Below the pieces are notes generated by a model. That model did no database searches. It was not told the DNA's origin and saw nothing but the letters and a program-made list of their open reading frames with translations. Both the position numbers and the translations under genes were made by a program. A stretch of 6,399 bases of DNA from an uncultured Granulicatella sp. (lineage in GTDB: Bacteria; Bacillota; Bacilli; Lactobacillales; Aerococcaceae), in NCBI GenBank assembly GCA_900551535.1, contig URWJ01000085.1, positions 1-6,399 of the forward strand, read 5' to 3'. Positions 5,441 to 6,399 of this stretch are shown here, in pieces (positions within the stretch are counted from its first letter, which is position 1; every line of letters begins with the position of its first letter).

Positions 5441-6385
5441 TTATTTAGCTAATTTTTCTTTGATTTCTTCAACATAGTTATAAACCATGTGTCCTGCTTG
5501 TCCGCCATCCCCAACAGCTGTTGTGATTTGACGCAATGTTTTTTGACGAACATCGCCCACTGCAAAGATTCCAGGAATAGAAGTTTCCATTTGCTCGTTT
5601 GTCACGATCCAACCTTCAGCATCTGTGATGTTTAAGTCTTTAAATGGGTCAGAAACTGGTAAAAGTCCCACATAGATGAAGACTCCATCCGCATCATGAG
5701 TAGTTACTTCGCCAGTATTCACATCTTTTACGCGAACACCTGTAATTTTAGAACCGTCTCCAACGAATTCTTCTACGACTGAATTCCATAAGAAGTCGAT
5801 TTTTTCATTGGCAAATGCGCGGTCTTGCAATACTTTTTGCGCACGTAATTGGTCACGACGGTGAACAATCGTTACGCTCTTCCCGAATTGTGTTAAATAC
5901 GTTCCTTCTTCGACGGCTGAGTCTCCTCCACCGATCACGAAGATTTTCTTATCTTTGAAGAATGCTCCATCACAAACTGCACAGTAAGAAACACCACGTC
6001 CAGCGTACTCTTCTTCCCCTGGCACTTCTAATTTACGGTGATAAGAACCAGTCGCAATCACAACTGCATAAGCGTAATAAGTTTTCTTGCCTGCAGTGAT
6101 CACTTTAAGGTCGCCTTCTAATTCAATTTTAGAAACTTGGCCATAAGCATATTCTGCACCGAATTGCATCGCACCTTTATACATATTGTCGGCTAATTCT
6201 GGCCCAGAAATCGTAGGGAAACCAGGATAGTTTTCTACATCTGAAGTGTTTAATAATTCTCCACCAGGAACACCTTTTTCGAGGATTAATGTTTTTAAAT
6301 TTGCACGAGAAGTATAAAGCGCTGCGGTCATCCCACCAGGGCCACTTCCGATAATGACTACATCATAAATTGTTCTTTCTTCCAT
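5441..6385 (-). CDS. trxB: Thioredoxin-disulfide reductase
   Basis: A cytoplasmic flavoenzyme that passes electrons from NADPH to thioredoxin, keeping protein thiols reduced. The 314-residue length is standard for the low-molecular-weight form. Motifs appear in the expected order: FAD-binding GSGPGG (13-18), ATG-containing segment near 111-113, redox-active CAVCD (Cys 135 and Cys 138), NADPH-binding GGGDSA (152-157), HRR (175-177) for the NADPH phosphate, and the second FAD contact GDVR (277-280). CAVC with the HRR motif separates it from ferredoxin-type reductases that lack the cysteines. The ATG at 6385 has AAGGAG eight bases upstream, at the very right edge of the window, so the promoter lies outside. 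A terminator directly follows the gene, so the lipoprotein gene is likely a separate unit. Confidence 0.97.
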   Translation of the reverse strand: MEERTIYDVVIIGSGPGGMTAALYTSRANLKTLILEKGVPGGELLNTSDVENYPGFPTISGPELADNMYKGAMQFGAEYAYGQVSKIELEGDLKVITAGKKTYYAYAVVIATGSYHRKLEVPGEEEYAGRGVSYCAVCDGAFFKDKKIFVIGGGDSAVEEGTYLTQFGKSVTIVHRRDQLRAQKVLQDRAFANEKIDFLWNSVVEEFVGDGSKITGVRVKDVNTGEVTTHDADGVFIYVGLLPVSDPFKDLNITDAEGWIVTNEQMETSIPGIFAVGDVRQKTLRQITTAVGDGGQAGHMVYNYVEEIKEKLAK

Positions 6386-6393
6386 CAGAGATT

Positions 6394-6399
6394 CTCCTT
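6394..6399 (-). promoter_or_regulatory. Ribosome binding site of trxB
   Basis: AAGGAG at the right edge of the window, eight bases before the ATG at 6385, supports this start and shows that the gene is complete. Confidence 0.85.

Overview
The window looks like chromosome from a low-GC Firmicute, most likely a member of the Lactobacillales. The evidence is AT-rich codon use, strong AGGAGG-type ribosome binding sites, sigma-A type promoters, rho-independent terminators, and the style of the L33, TrxB and branched-chain aminotransferase proteins. I cannot fix the genus from sequence alone. Every protein gene I can support lies on the minus strand, so the biological order runs from high to low coordinates.

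Right part (6399 to about 3480): trxB (thioredoxin reductase, complete) ends in its own terminator at 5388-5434. It is followed by a short gene for a secreted lipoprotein of unknown function. Twenty bases further on comes ilvE (branched-chain aminotransferase), probably in the same transcript. A textbook promoter then drives rpmG, a 50-residue ribosomal protein L33 of the type without zinc ligands. This gene is closed by a strong terminator at 3465-3504.

Middle part (about 3450 to 2790): there is no convincing protein gene here. The stretch is filled with DNA symmetry. Two related palindromic elements, about 188 and 160 bp long, face each other in inverted orientation (3257-3444 and 2823-2982) around a spacer of about 270 bp. 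Each can fold into a long outer stem, a small hairpin and a long inner hairpin. The inner hairpins differ at two paired positions where both partners have changed together. That is the signature of a conserved structure and is the most interesting signal in the window.

Left part (2783 to 1): two drug-export type transporters form an operon. A MATE-family efflux protein comes first. A type I ABC exporter (membrane domain plus ATPase) follows, with the start and stop codons overlapping as ATGA. The ABC gene runs off the left edge before its signature motif and Walker B. The long reading frame of the MATE gene probably overstates its N-terminus: a TTG start with a good ribosome binding site lies 22 codons downstream of the first ATG, and a promoter-like sequence sits between them.
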